Made by a program: the position numbers and the translations under genes. Shown here one piece after another: positions 7,359-16,645 of a stretch of 37,903 nt of DNA. Position 1 is the first letter of the stretch. The number at the start of each line of letters is the position of its first letter. The stretch spans positions 1 to 37,903 of the forward strand of contig CAZGBM010000013.1 of assembly GCA_964523975.1 (NCBI GenBank), written 5' to 3'. This stretch comes from JAFGHJ01 sp964523975 (GTDB lineage: Bacteria; Hydrothermota; UBA3072). Below the pieces are notes generated by a model that worked only from the letters and a program-made list of their open reading frames with translations, ran no database searches and had not been told where the DNA came from.

Positions 7359-10300
7359 TACAAGGAGCAGTAAATCGTCCTGTTTTAACTGCTGTTGGTT
7401 TTATTGTACTGGTTCTCCTGGGTGTGTTTGGATGGTCGAATCTTCCTGTTGCTTTGTATCCTGATATTACGCTTCCTACGTTAATGGTAATAACTGAATA
7501 CAGGGGAGCATCTGCACTTGATGTCGAAGAAGAAATTTCAAAAAATTTAGAGAATGCGCTTGGTAACGTATCGAACCTTAAAACTATTAAATCAGACTCG
7601 AGAGAGAATATATCAATTATCTCTCTTCAGTTTGAATATGGAACGGATCTTGATGAAGCTGCAAATGATGTCAGGGATGCACTTGGTTTTATGGTTAACT
7701 TGCCAGATGATGCAGGAAACCCGACATTATTTAAGATATCGGGTAATATGGCTCCGGTTGTAGGTTATACCGCATCGGCGGAGAATCCAGGCGTTGATAT
7801 TAAATCCATATTGGAGGATAAGGTCTTGGATGAGCTTTCCAGGGTACCTGGAGTAGGTTCCGCAGAGTACTGGGGTGGTGGAGATACACGGCAAATCAAC
7901 ATAGATATTTCACAGGTAAAACTCGAACAACTTGGAGTTTCTCTCATGCAGATTGTACAGGTTTTGGAGGCAAATAATCTAACTTTCCCTCTTGGGCAGT
8001 TAGAACAGGGAGGAATAGAATACAATTTGCGCCTACCTGCTAAATTTAAGAATATCGAAGAGATTGAAAAGGTGGTTGTAGGAAATAATAATGGTAAAAT
8101 GGTGGAGTTGCGGGATGTTGCGACTGTTAGCTGGGGCGTCGGAGAGAAAGACGGCTATTTCAGAAGGAACGGAAAAGATGCAGCTATGTTTGGTATCTTT
8201 AAGAAGTCAGGTGCAAATACTGTAGAAGTTGCGAAGTTAGCGCAAAAGAGAATAGATGATCTCGGGAAAAGGTATCCGGGACTGAACTTTGAAGTTATTT
8301 TTGATCTCTCCGAAATGGTCGAAGATTCTATTCATAACCTTGTTAATACCATAGCAATAGCAATCATTCTTGTTCTTGCTGTTTCTTTTCTGCTTCTTGG
8401 AAATATAAGGGCAAGCATAATTATTGCGGTGTCTATACCTGTTTCGTTAATTATTTCTTTTATATATCTCTATTTGTCGAATAGCAGTTTGAATATTATA
8501 TCCCTTTCTGCAATAGCTATTGCAGTCGGTATGGTTGTTGATAATGCGGTGGTTGTTCTTGAGAACGTTTTCCGTCACAGGGAATCGGGAGAGTCTGCTA
8601 AAGAAGCTGCCGTATTCGGTGCGCAGGAAGTTTCCCAGGCAATACTTGCATCAACCGTAACGACGATTGTTATATTTTTACCTTTGATGCTTACAAGAGG
8701 TCTTGTGGCAGTTATGTTTAAGGAACTTGCAATAACGATGCCTCTGATGCTTACTATATCTTTTATAACTGCAATTACACTTACACCTATGCTTTCATCA
8801 AGGTTTCTTAAAATGAAAAAAGAAGAAGACTTCTCTGATAGATTTTTCGGTAGATTAGAGTCCGGTTATTCCGGAATGATAAATTGGGCTCTTTCACATA
8901 AAGGAAAACTTTTGGGTATCTTTATTCTCATCTTTTTGATAGGGATGTTTCTATTTAAGTATGTCCCGATGGATTTTTTCCCAAATCCGGGAAGCGATCA
9001 ACTGCAAGCAAATATCGAACTTCCTATAGGTACAAGAGTGGAAAAAACTAACGAAATGGCTAAGAAAATAGAAGACCTTATATGGAAGGAAGTTCCCGAA
9101 ACTAAGAGTGTTACGGTTCAGGCAGGGGGTAGCGGAGATATCTTCAGCGGATCAAAAGGTTCTCACTGGATTACTCTATACAGTACAATCGGAAAAACAA
9201 AGAAATCAAAGTTTCAGATCGCTGATGAACTTAATAAAAAAGTTGGTGAAATTCCTGGCATAAGTAGAGTTAAATTTTCCGTTATAGGAGGTATGTTTGG
9301 TGGGGACGATGAAGGTGTCTTTGGGGGTGCTCCTATTGAAGTTGAAATTATCGGAGATAATCTTGAAGAAGCGGATTCTCTGGCAGAAGTCTTAAGGGAT
9401 GCTCTTGTAGGTGTAGAGGGAATTTCTTCTATTGAAATTTCGAGAAAAAAAGGTGGCAGAGAATTATGGTTGGATCCGCAAGGTTTTGAAATGTATTCAT
9501 ATGGCTTTTCGGCTTATTCTGTTGGGTCCGAACTCCGCACTGCATTTTACGGTACGGAAGTTGGCAAATTCAGTGAAGGTGGGATAGAATATCCTATTAT
9601 AGTCAGACTGGATGACCAGAGCAGAAATTCATTTGAGACTATCGATAACTTACAGCTTGTAAATATGTTTGGTATGTCTGTTTATATTTCTAACTTTCTT
9701 GAACCGGTGGAAAAAAGTGCTGCACTTTCAGTTGAAAGAAAGAATAAAGAACGAATGGTGGTGTTAAAGATAAGCGTTTCTGCGGCTCTTGGAAATGCTA
9801 TGAAGGAAGTGAGAAAAGTCGTAGATTCCTTTGTTATACCCAAAGGTTTAGTTATAAATTATGCGGGCCAGGTACAGGAACAAAGCGAAACTACCAGCAG
9901 CTTGATTTTTGCAATATTGTTGGGTATGATTCTTGTATACCTTGTTATGGCTGCTCAGTTTGAATCGTTCTTCGATCCTTTCATAATAATGTTCTCTGTG
10001 CCTTTTGCTTTCGTAGGAGTCTCGCTTGCTTATTGGGTAAGTTTTCAATCGATGAGCCTTATGGGTATGGTTGGAATCGCAATGCTTGTTGGTGTCGTTG
10101 TTAATAATGCTATTGTTATGATAGATTACTTTAATATCTTGCGTAAACGAGGTATGGAGTTGACTGAAGCTGTTAAAACAGGTGCAAAAAGAAGATTAAG
10201 ACCTATACTTATGACCACAGGTACTACGGTTTTCGGACTGCTGCCGCTTGCTTTTTCTACGGGTAGCGGTTCAGTTTTATGGAAGTCGCTGGGTATTTCG

Positions 10301-10402
10301 GTTGTCGGCGGTATGATCGTTTCATCCTTCATAACTTTGCTTTTAATCCCGACTTTATATACGATTTTTGAATCAAAGCTAAAAAGGAGATTTTCAGAAT
10401 GA
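7355..10402 (+). CDS. RND multidrug efflux transporter (AcrB/HAE type)
   Basis: The 1015-residue inner membrane proton-driven pump has the usual layout: TM1 at the N-terminus, two large periplasmic loops and two blocks of TM segments (about residues 325-525 and 845-1010). The TM4 motif is GMVVDNAVVVLENVFRH, with one Asp and an Asn where AcrB has a pair of Asp. This variant is common in divergent HAE pumps. Gly-rich loops such as GGSGDIFSGSKGS and GGMFGGDDEGVFGGAP lie in the second periplasmic domain. It works with the adaptor and TolC encoded upstream. The substrate is unknown. Confidence 0.93.
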   Translation: MIQGAVNRPVLTAVGFIVLVLLGVFGWSNLPVALYPDITLPTLMVITEYRGASALDVEEEISKNLENALGNVSNLKTIKSDSRENISIISLQFEYGTDLDEAANDVRDALGFMVNLPDDAGNPTLFKISGNMAPVVGYTASAENPGVDIKSILEDKVLDELSRVPGVGSAEYWGGGDTRQINIDISQVKLEQLGVSLMQIVQVLEANNLTFPLGQLEQGGIEYNLRLPAKFKNIEEIEKVVVGNNNGKMVELRDVATVSWGVGEKDGYFRRNGKDAAMFGIFKKSGANTVEVAKLAQKRIDDLGKRYPGLNFEVIFDLSEMVEDSIHNLVNTIAIAIILVLAVSFLLLGNIRASIIIAVSIPVSLIISFIYLYLSNSSLNIISLSAIAIAVGMVVDNAVVVLENVFRHRESGESAKEAAVFGAQEVSQAILASTVTTIVIFLPLMLTRGLVAVMFKELAITMPLMLTISFITAITLTPMLSSRFLKMKKEEDFSDRFFGRLESGYSGMINWALSHKGKLLGIFILIFLIGMFLFKYVPMDFFPNPGSDQLQANIELPIGTRVEKTNEMAKKIEDLIWKEVPETKSVTVQAGGSGDIFSGSKGSHWITLYSTIGKTKKSKFQIADELNKKVGEIPGISRVKFSVIGGMFGGDDEGVFGGAPIEVEIIGDNLEEADSLAEVLRDALVGVEGISSIEISRKKGGRELWLDPQGFEMYSYGFSAYSVGSELRTAFYGTEVGKFSEGGIEYPIIVRLDDQSRNSFETIDNLQLVNMFGMSVYISNFLEPVEKSAALSVERKNKERMVVLKISVSAALGNAMKEVRKVVDSFVIPKGLVINYAGQVQEQSETTSSLIFAILLGMILVYLVMAAQFESFFDPFIIMFSVPFAFVGVSLAYWVSFQSMSLMGMVGIAMLVGVVVNNAIVMIDYFNILRKRGMELTEAVKTGAKRRLRPILMTTGTTVFGLLPLAFSTGSGSVLWKSLGISVVGGMIVSSFITLLLIPTLYTIFESKLKRRFSE

Positions 10403-10701
10403 AACAGATAGAAGTTGTCATATTTATGGGTTTGCAGAACCAGTTTCAAGAAATCTTAGAAGAAGAGAAGGTCGATGAGTATTTTATGACGCCCAGAGTT
10501 ATAGGTAAGCTAAAAGGTACTAATCCTAAACTTGATACGCATATCTGGCCCGGATACTTTGTGCAGTATAAATTCTGCCTGGATGATAAGAAATATGTAA
10601 GTTTTCGAAAGAGAATCGAAAAGTTGAAAGATACTTGGGTCAAAGAAGGCTTTTTGCTTATGGTAAACGATGTTGAAGAAAGGTGCGGAGGTCGCTTATG
10701 A
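10399..10701 (+). CDS. Small PII-like transporter-associated protein (PG0541-like)
   Basis: This 100-residue cytoplasmic protein overlaps the RND gene by ATGA and has no membrane segment. It starts with a beta strand (KQIEVVIFMGLQNQFQEIL), has a conserved-looking KLDTHIWPGYFVQYKF block and ends in an amphipathic helix plus strand. I associate it with the small proteins encoded beside RND pumps and called PG0541-family transporter-associated proteins, which have a PII-like fold. This is recognition from memory and should be checked. It may sense or modulate pump activity. Confidence 0.6.
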   Translation: MKQIEVVIFMGLQNQFQEILEEEKVDEYFMTPRVIGKLKGTNPKLDTHIWPGYFVQYKFCLDDKKYVSFRKRIEKLKDTWVKEGFLLMVNDVEERCGGRL

Positions 10702-11282
10702 TACTTTATATATTGCTTTCGTTTGCAGCAGGACTTGAAGGTGGCGTTTTCAAACTCAGAGGAAAAGATATTGTTTCTCCTTCTTTTGGTCCTTCTTATG
10801 GAATTTTTTGTGATTTTTATGTGACGCCGAATTTGAGTTACGATTTATCCTTCCAAATGGTAAAAGCTCCTGCTTCGACCCGAACTATGGCTATTGTATA
10901 TGATTCAACAGGACAGCAAGTTTTTTCGGAAGTACGCGGGGAAGACTTCCAATGTTTTAAAGGGAATCTTTCCGTTAACTGGTTTCCGTTTGCTGCTGTA
11001 TTTTCTCCGTATCTGTCGTCAAGGTTGAGTTTGGAGCAATGGAAATTTGTGAGTAGTGGAGATGTGGTGCAGAGCCTTAATGGTAACGATTTCCAGGGGA
11101 CAAGCCTTGTTCTTGGAGGCGGTGGCGGATTGAGGTGCGAAATAGTAGGTTTTGTTCTTTCTGCGGGAGCTTTTGCGGATTTTATATTTTCCGAAGACAA
11201 AGACTGGCTTGGTGGTTTCGGAGGGTATGACGATAATGAATGGGATATTGAATTAATTTTCAAATTGGGAAAGGAGTTTTAA
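10698..11282 (+). CDS. Predicted outer-membrane beta-barrel protein 1
   Basis: From the ATG at 10698 (ATGA overlap with the preceding gene) this is 194 residues: a short signal peptide (MILYILLSFAAGLEG), then alternating amphipathic strands with many aromatic and Gly residues, ending in Phe (KLGKEF), as is typical for barrel proteins inserted by BamA. It looks like an eight-stranded OmpA/OmpW-size barrel. I do not recognise a family. Its position at the end of the pump operon suggests a part in envelope permeability or pump assembly, which is inference. Confidence 0.65.
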   Translation: MILYILLSFAAGLEGGVFKLRGKDIVSPSFGPSYGIFCDFYVTPNLSYDLSFQMVKAPASTRTMAIVYDSTGQQVFSEVRGEDFQCFKGNLSVNWFPFAAVFSPYLSSRLSLEQWKFVSSGDVVQSLNGNDFQGTSLVLGGGGGLRCEIVGFVLSAGAFADFIFSEDKDWLGGFGGYDDNEWDIELIFKLGKEF

Positions 11283-11915
11283 ATGTTGTTTCTGATATTA
11301 GGATTATCTACAGGGTATATTTCCGTTGATAGGGATTATACCGTTCATTTAGAAATGGATGAATTGAATGAAAGAACCGGGCTTTCTCATTCTTTCAAGG
11401 ACCAACAGTGGGGATGGAGCTGGTCTTTGCTTGCCGTCGAGAACAATCTGGCAGTGGGTATAAAGACGCTGAAGGGAACCGAAATAGGAGACCTGGATTC
11501 ACTTTCTCTCAGTCTTTCCTTTGATACCAAGTTGATCGAACTTGGTTATGCAAATAATCTTTCCAGATTTATCTTTTACTTAAGCGCGGGTGGCGGGCTT
11601 TCTTCTTTAAATCTTAAATCCGTCAAGGAGGATGATACAATCAATTTTCCACTGTCTCTTTTAAATCCCCAGGGAAGCGTTAGCTATAAAGGCTCCTCTT
11701 ATGTCCTTTCGGCGAGTACGGGTCTTTTGATGGTTGTTTCGGATTACCTGGGTGCCGGTGTTTCTGCCGGTTATGTGCACGGATTGCGAGTTCCGAAGGT
11801 AGTCGTGGAGGGAAAAGAAGAGGTGGAAGTACAAAATGCTCCGGAGATGCCTCTTCACGAGTGGTATATAAAGTTAAGTGTCGTGATGGGGGATTTTGCT
11901 AATTTGCTAAAGTAA
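11283..11915 (+). CDS. Predicted outer-membrane beta-barrel protein 2
   Basis: The gene begins right after the previous stop codon (TAA then ATG), with a GGAG Shine-Dalgarno site. The 210-residue product has a short hydrophobic N-terminus (MLFLILGLSTGYISV), then strands with alternating polarity and many Gly, Ser, Leu and Tyr (SLSLSLSFDTKLIELGYA, FYLSAGGGLSSLN, VLSASTGLLMVV, GAGVSAGYVHGLR). The strand pattern suggests a small barrel. No family is recognised. It may be a paralogue-like partner of barrel protein 1, although direct similarity is weak by eye. Confidence 0.6.
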   Translation: MLFLILGLSTGYISVDRDYTVHLEMDELNERTGLSHSFKDQQWGWSWSLLAVENNLAVGIKTLKGTEIGDLDSLSLSLSFDTKLIELGYANNLSRFIFYLSAGGGLSSLNLKSVKEDDTINFPLSLLNPQGSVSYKGSSYVLSASTGLLMVVSDYLGAGVSAGYVHGLRVPKVVVEGKEEVEVQNAPEMPLHEWYIKLSVVMGDFANLLK

Positions 11916-11970
11916 GAGAGTTGTAAGGGAAGAAGAACCATACTCCTCATTAAAATCCCCATCTTTAATA

Positions 11971-11999
11971 TATATATATAGTATAAATATACCTGTCAA
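11971..11999 (-). promoter_or_regulatory. Strong promoter facing back into the efflux operon
   Basis: On the minus strand TTGACA (11994-11999) and TATATA (11971-11976) are 17 bases apart. The predicted start near 11964 would give an RNA antisense to the 3' end of barrel gene 2. A 35-codon frame starts at the ATG at 11962 and ends at 11855, but I see no family in it. Confidence 0.45.
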
Positions 12000-12072
12000 G
12001 GTATAACAAATGGCAGCTGACCGCCTACGGCTGGCAGCATGAAAAACATTTATGTGATTCTATCTGAAATAA

Positions 12073-12389
12073 ATTAAATATCAAAAAGTAAAAAGCAAAA
12101 TGACAAATAAAAATGCAGAATTAACTCTTTCTTACAACAAAATATTTAACTAAGAAAAGCACGGATTTCCTATAGCCCCCAACACCACATTTTTTCAACA
12201 ACAAATAGCACAAATTACACAAATAAATTAAGAATAATATTTTTTATTGATGTAAAAAACAACGTCTTTTTTTAATATTCGTGTTATTTGTGTAATTCGT
12301 TGTTTCTCTTTTTTTTTATTTTTGAACTTTGATTTGTAATTTTACATTTTGATATTTGATTTTTTATTTTTAGCGGCTTTGCCGCTATG
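12073..12389 (-). repeat. Family B element, copy 1 (nested inverted repeats)
   Basis: On the minus strand it starts with the hairpin TAGCGGC-aaa-GCCGCTA and continues with atcaaatatcaaaatg, then an inner arm (aacaacgaattacacaaata) answered by atttgtgtaatttgtgctat and gttgttg, and finally gcatttttatttgtcatt and gctttttactttttgatat. This order matches copy 2 at 23541-23823 on the opposite strand along its whole length, with one longer middle insertion here. It fills most of the 524-base gap before tldD. Confidence 0.75.
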
Positions 12390-12391
12390 CA

Positions 12392-12419
12392 TTGACATTT
12401 GAAATCACTTGCATATTTT
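12392..12419 (+). promoter_or_regulatory. Promoter of tldD-tldE
   Basis: TTGACA (12392-12397) and TATTTT (12414-12419) are 16 bases apart. The expected start near 12426 lies about 14 nt before the tldD ATG at 12440, which is preceded by AAGGGAA. The promoter follows directly on the end of the family B element. Confidence 0.6.
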
Positions 12420-12439
12420 TAATAAAACAAGGGAATTCA

Positions 12440-13807
12440 ATGTTTGAAGATTTAAAAACAATTCTTTCGCGAGTTGATGCAGATTATGCGGATATCCGCT
12501 ATGAAATAAAAAAAGAAATTCAGATAGTTTTTAACGGTAAAGAATTGACCAATGTTACTTCTAATTCTACTGATGGTTATGTTTTACGAGTTTTAAAAAA
12601 TGGAGGTTTATCGTCTGTTTCTTTTACTAAGAAAGAAGATGCCGATGATGCCATTAAAAGTGCTATTAGTAATGCTTTACTGATTGCTGAGAATAACAAA
12701 GAACCTGTAAAATTTGCCGATACTGAAATTATAAAAGATACATTTATACCAGAACTTGATGAAGACCCACGTGATATTTTACTTTCCGAAAAGCTTGAAT
12801 TGCTCAGGAGATACAACGGAATTCCTTTGCGGTATGATGAAATTGTTACTACTAACATAGGTTATAGTGAAGTAATTAGAGAAAAATATTTTACCAATAC
12901 GGAAGGAACTGAGATTAGAGAAGATTTGGTCATAAATGGAATAAGGGGAATGATTACTTCAAGCGATGGTAATGTAATTCAAAATATCAGAGTCGGATTT
13001 GGCGGAAGTGAGGGCTTTAGTATATTAAGGGAACAGGATGAAGAGTTTGAGCGGAAAACTTCAATAGTTCTTAAACTTTTAAAAGCAAAACCCATAGAAG
13101 GCGGAGTTTATAACGTTGTTCTTAACCCCGATCTGGCAGGTGTTTTTACTCATGAGGCTTTCGGACATTTTTCCGAGGCTGACTTAATTGAAGATAACTC
13201 TTCTATGAGAGATAAGATGAAGATTGGAGCGAAATTGGGAAATGATATAGTTAATATAATTGACAATCCTACAATACCTAATCAATTAGGTTTTTATAAA
13301 TATGATGACGAAGGTGTAAAAACAAGGCCAACTCAACTTATGAAAAACGGAATTCTGGTTGGTAGATTGCATTCGAGAAGAACAGCCGCAGCTTTTGGGG
13401 AACCTCTTAGCGGTCACTGCGTTGCTGAAGATTACCGTTTTGCTCCTATAATAAGAATGGGCAATATATTCATTGAGGCAGGTTCTGTCTCTTTTGATGA
13501 GCTTATTGCCGAACTTGGAGAAGGTTTATATATTCTTTATGCTAAGGGAGGGGAGACGAGTGGCGAAAATTTTACTTTTGGAGCACAATATGGTTATCTT
13601 GTCAAAAACGGAAAGTTGGGGGAGATGATTCGAGATATCAATATTTCGGGAAATCTGTATCGTACTCTGGAGAATATATCAGCAGTCGGAAATGATCTGG
13701 AGTTATCAAAGGTAGGTGGTTGCGGGAAAGGACAGATGAATATTCGCTCAACCAACGGCGCTCCCCATATTATTATAAATAATGTTATAATCGGTGGGAA
13801 ACAATGA
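12440..13807 (+). CDS. tldD: Metalloprotease TldD
   Basis: TldD is the zinc-dependent catalytic subunit of the TldD/TldE protease. In E. coli it cleaves microcin B17 precursor, CcdA and other unfolded peptides. The 455-residue protein carries the metal-binding HEAFGH (HExxxH) near residue 238 and the conserved C-terminal GQYGYLVKNGKLGEMIRDINISGN and GGCGKGQ blocks. The ATG at 12440 is chosen because the upstream extension overlaps the promoter. The stop overlaps the tldE start by ATGA, so the two subunits are made together. No peptide substrate gene is recognisable beside it. Confidence 0.92.
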   Translation: MFEDLKTILSRVDADYADIRYEIKKEIQIVFNGKELTNVTSNSTDGYVLRVLKNGGLSSVSFTKKEDADDAIKSAISNALLIAENNKEPVKFADTEIIKDTFIPELDEDPRDILLSEKLELLRRYNGIPLRYDEIVTTNIGYSEVIREKYFTNTEGTEIREDLVINGIRGMITSSDGNVIQNIRVGFGGSEGFSILREQDEEFERKTSIVLKLLKAKPIEGGVYNVVLNPDLAGVFTHEAFGHFSEADLIEDNSSMRDKMKIGAKLGNDIVNIIDNPTIPNQLGFYKYDDEGVKTRPTQLMKNGILVGRLHSRRTAAAFGEPLSGHCVAEDYRFAPIIRMGNIFIEAGSVSFDELIAELGEGLYILYAKGGETSGENFTFGAQYGYLVKNGKLGEMIRDINISGNLYRTLENISAVGNDLELSKVGGCGKGQMNIRSTNGAPHIIINNVIIGGKQ

Positions 13808-15108
13808 AAGAAATGTTAAAAATTGCTTCGGGTAAAAGTGATAAAGCGGAATTGTTTTGCCTGGAAGAAAAAACCGATTTGATAATGTTTGAAAATTCAA
13901 AACTCAAAGATATAGATTCCAAAATTCAATCCGGAGTCAGTTGCAGAATACAAAAGAATGGAAAGATGGGATTTGCATATACCAAAAATCTCTATGATAG
14001 AGAAGAACTAATGCAAAATGCATTAGATTCTCTTGCGGGCGGAGTTGAGTCTTCATTTGATTTTCCTGCTACAGAAAAACTATCTGACCTTTACACTTAC
14101 GATTCATCTATAGAAGATATTTCTACTGCCGATATTGTGGAGGAATGCAGAAGAGTTAATGAAATTATTTCTTCCAAGACGAAAGGTCAGATAAATATAT
14201 ATTCAGAACTTAATAAAAATAATTTGAGGATTATGAATAGTTGTGGTGCCGATCTTAGGGCAAAATTTTCAACGTACTTTTTTGGAGTTGAAATTCTTTA
14301 TCCTGCTTCCTATTCATCAATAAAACGTATTTTAATTGATAAAAAATTTAAGAAAGCAGATGAAGAGTATTTGAATTTTATTCTAAATACGTACACCAGA
14401 TCTTTACGGGAAGTAAAAATTAAGAAGGGAAAAATGAAGGTTCTGTTCTTGCCGGAAGTGGTGTATGTTTTTATGTGGAGGTTGTTGAGTGGGACAAGCG
14501 GCAGGAGTATTTACAAAAAAGAATCTCCTCTTTCGAAAAAAAAAGGGGAGAAGATATTTGATGAAAAACTAACTATCTATGATGACCCTTTTAATGATAA
14601 GATGCCGAATGCTCGAAGTTTCGACGATGAAGGTGTTCCCTGTCAGTATCTTAGAATAGTCGAGAACGGAGTGTTGGAAAATTTCTATTATGATCTTTAT
14701 TATGCGGAGAAAATGAATGTAGAATCTACAGGGCATGGATTTAAAGAAGCTGTCTGGGGTGGAGACACAATCTCAATAAAACCTGTCCCTGCACTTGAAC
14801 ATTTATATATAAAATGTGGTGATAAAAAATTTAGTGAGCTTGTATCATTAATCGATAGGGGAGTAATAATTGCTAGTGCATTGGGTGCTCACAGCGGTAA
14901 TATACCAAACGGCGATTTCTCAATTGGTGTCGCACCGGGTTTGTATGTTGAGAATGGAGAAATAGTAGGTCACATCAAAGATGCAATGATTTCAGGGAAT
15001 ATTTATGATACAATGAAAAATGTTGTTGCGATCGAAGATACATATCACCCGGCTTATATGGGTACATTTCCCGCAATATTATTTGACGATGTTTCTGTTA
15101 CCGTATAA
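13804..15108 (+). CDS. tldE: Metalloprotease partner subunit TldE/PmbA
   Basis: The 434-residue protein belongs to the same family as TldD but lacks HExxxH, as expected of the TldE/PmbA subunit that completes the protease chamber. Family blocks include LPEVVYVFMWRLLSG, PNARSFDDEGVP, an SGNIPNGDFSIGVAPGLYVE segment and KDAMISGNIYD near the C-terminus. It overlaps tldD by four bases. The purine permease gene follows after 27 bases and may be cotranscribed. Confidence 0.9.
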   Translation: MKEMLKIASGKSDKAELFCLEEKTDLIMFENSKLKDIDSKIQSGVSCRIQKNGKMGFAYTKNLYDREELMQNALDSLAGGVESSFDFPATEKLSDLYTYDSSIEDISTADIVEECRRVNEIISSKTKGQINIYSELNKNNLRIMNSCGADLRAKFSTYFFGVEILYPASYSSIKRILIDKKFKKADEEYLNFILNTYTRSLREVKIKKGKMKVLFLPEVVYVFMWRLLSGTSGRSIYKKESPLSKKKGEKIFDEKLTIYDDPFNDKMPNARSFDDEGVPCQYLRIVENGVLENFYYDLYYAEKMNVESTGHGFKEAVWGGDTISIKPVPALEHLYIKCGDKKFSELVSLIDRGVIIASALGAHSGNIPNGDFSIGVAPGLYVENGEIVGHIKDAMISGNIYDTMKNVVAIEDTYHPAYMGTFPAILFDDVSVTV

Positions 15109-15135
15109 AATATTATAAAAATTAAGGAGGGGTAA

Positions 15136-16458
15136 ATGAATTTTTTTAAGCTCAAAGAACATAATACTTCCGTAAAAACTGAAGGCATAGCTGGCGTTAC
15201 GACATTTATGACGATGGCTTATATTATTTTTGTTCAGCCCGTTATTCTTTCGCAAGCAGGACTGGATTTCGGCGCGGTTATGATGGCAACGATAATTTCT
15301 TCTGTTATTGCTATGCTTATTATGGGTCTTTACGCCAATTATCCTATAGCACTTGCTCCGGGGATGGGAGAAAATTTCTTCTTTGCCTTTACTATTATCA
15401 TTGGAATGGGAGTAGTCTGGGAAAAAGCTCTGGGAATTGTTTTTATTTCCGGTATTTTATTCGTAATATTAACGCTTTTTAAAGTTAGGGAATCGATTGT
15501 CAATACGGTTCCGGAAAGTTTAAAAAAATCAATCGCTGCCGGTATAGGGATTTTTATTACCTTTATCGGACTTCAATGGGCGGGAGTCATTGAGGATAGT
15601 CCCGGAACATTAGTTACCCTTGGTAGTCTAAATACCAATTATACACTATTATTTTTTATCGGGCTTATTATTATATTTTTCCTATACGCGAGAAAAATAA
15701 AAGGTGCAATTCTTTGGGGTATACTTATTACTGCGATTATCGGGATTCCCATGGGTATAGTTAAGTTTGGAGGAATAGTTTCCAAGCCACCTTCCTTAGC
15801 TCCTACGTTTTTCAAACTTGACATATTAGGAGCTTTTCACTGGGAGTATATTGTCCCTATTCTGGTTCTTTTCCTGCTCGATTTCTTTGATACAGTCGGA
15901 ACGTTGATAGGCGTCAGCTCACATGCTAATTTGCTTGACGAAAAAGGAAATTTACCCAGGGCAGGTCGGGCTCTGATGGCTGATGCAATAGGAACAGTTG
16001 CGGGAAGTTTATTTGGAACTTCTACAGTTACAAGCTATATCGAAAGTGCAACAGGAGTAAGTGAAGGTGGAAGAACCGGTTTATCTAATGTTTTTACATC
16101 TGCCTGTTTCTTGCTGGCAATATTTTTCTATCCATTTATAAAATCAATTGGTGGAGGCTATCAGGTTGGCAGTAGTACTTTTTATCCTGTTACCGCGCCT
16201 GCGCTCGTTCTTGTCGGTGCTCTTATGATTAAAAGTGTTGCGAATATAAAATGGGATGATGTCACCGAAGCAATCCCTGCTTTTTTGGTTTTGATCGGTA
16301 TTCCGTTGACCTATAATATATCTCACGGTATGGCGCTCGGCTTCGTTTCCTATCCTATCATGAAGCTTTTCTCGGGTAGGGTTAAGGAAGTTCATCCGAT
16401 TATGTGGGTCCTGGCAGCTGTTTTTGCAGGAAGTCTTGTTTTATCAACAAGATACTAA
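15136..16458 (+). CDS. NCS2/AzgA-type purine permease
   Basis: This 440-residue membrane protein has about 12-13 hydrophobic segments. It matches the AzgA branch of the NCS2 nucleobase transporters (adenine, guanine or hypoxanthine uptake): TTFMTMAYIIFVQPVILS at the start, APGMGENFFFAF, LDFFDTVGTLIGV and FGTSTVTSYIESATGVSEGG are signature blocks. It has a strong AAGGAGGGG Shine-Dalgarno site. No regulatory element such as a purine riboswitch is visible in the 27-base gap upstream. The precise purine is not decided by sequence. Confidence 0.9.
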   Translation: MNFFKLKEHNTSVKTEGIAGVTTFMTMAYIIFVQPVILSQAGLDFGAVMMATIISSVIAMLIMGLYANYPIALAPGMGENFFFAFTIIIGMGVVWEKALGIVFISGILFVILTLFKVRESIVNTVPESLKKSIAAGIGIFITFIGLQWAGVIEDSPGTLVTLGSLNTNYTLLFFIGLIIIFFLYARKIKGAILWGILITAIIGIPMGIVKFGGIVSKPPSLAPTFFKLDILGAFHWEYIVPILVLFLLDFFDTVGTLIGVSSHANLLDEKGNLPRAGRALMADAIGTVAGSLFGTSTVTSYIESATGVSEGGRTGLSNVFTSACFLLAIFFYPFIKSIGGGYQVGSSTFYPVTAPALVLVGALMIKSVANIKWDDVTEAIPAFLVLIGIPLTYNISHGMALGFVSYPIMKLFSGRVKEVHPIMWVLAAVFAGSLVLSTRY

Positions 16459-16490
16459 AGTAGGGAATAGGATTTAGAAAAAAAATAATT

Positions 16491-16590
16491 GCACATGTAG
16501 GACATGTAGTCAATATAGAAATTAAAAAAAGAAAACTATAAGTTCTACATTTTCTACATGTGAAAAAATGTTGTGGGTTGGGTTTTAACT
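16491..16590 (+). repeat. Family A element, full copy 1
   Basis: The element starts with gcacatgtaggacatgtagt and ends with ttctacattttctacatgtg followed by aaaaaatgttgtgggttggg. The two ends pair (CACATGTAG...CTACATGTG) to give a long hairpin over an A-rich loop. It lies between convergent azgA and thyX. The copy at 26440-26536 is nearly identical in inverse orientation. Confidence 0.8.
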
Positions 16591-16604
16591 AAACAAATAT
16601 ACTT

Positions 16605-16645
16605 TTTTGTTTATTCTTTGTGCTCTTTGTGTGCTCTGTGGTTAA
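16605..16645. repeat. Intergenic CTTTGTG-type repeat
   Basis: The words attctttgtgctctttgtgt and gctctgtggttaaat follow directly on the family A element and run to the 3' end of thyX, as also seen after the partial copy near 2815. Confidence 0.5.
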
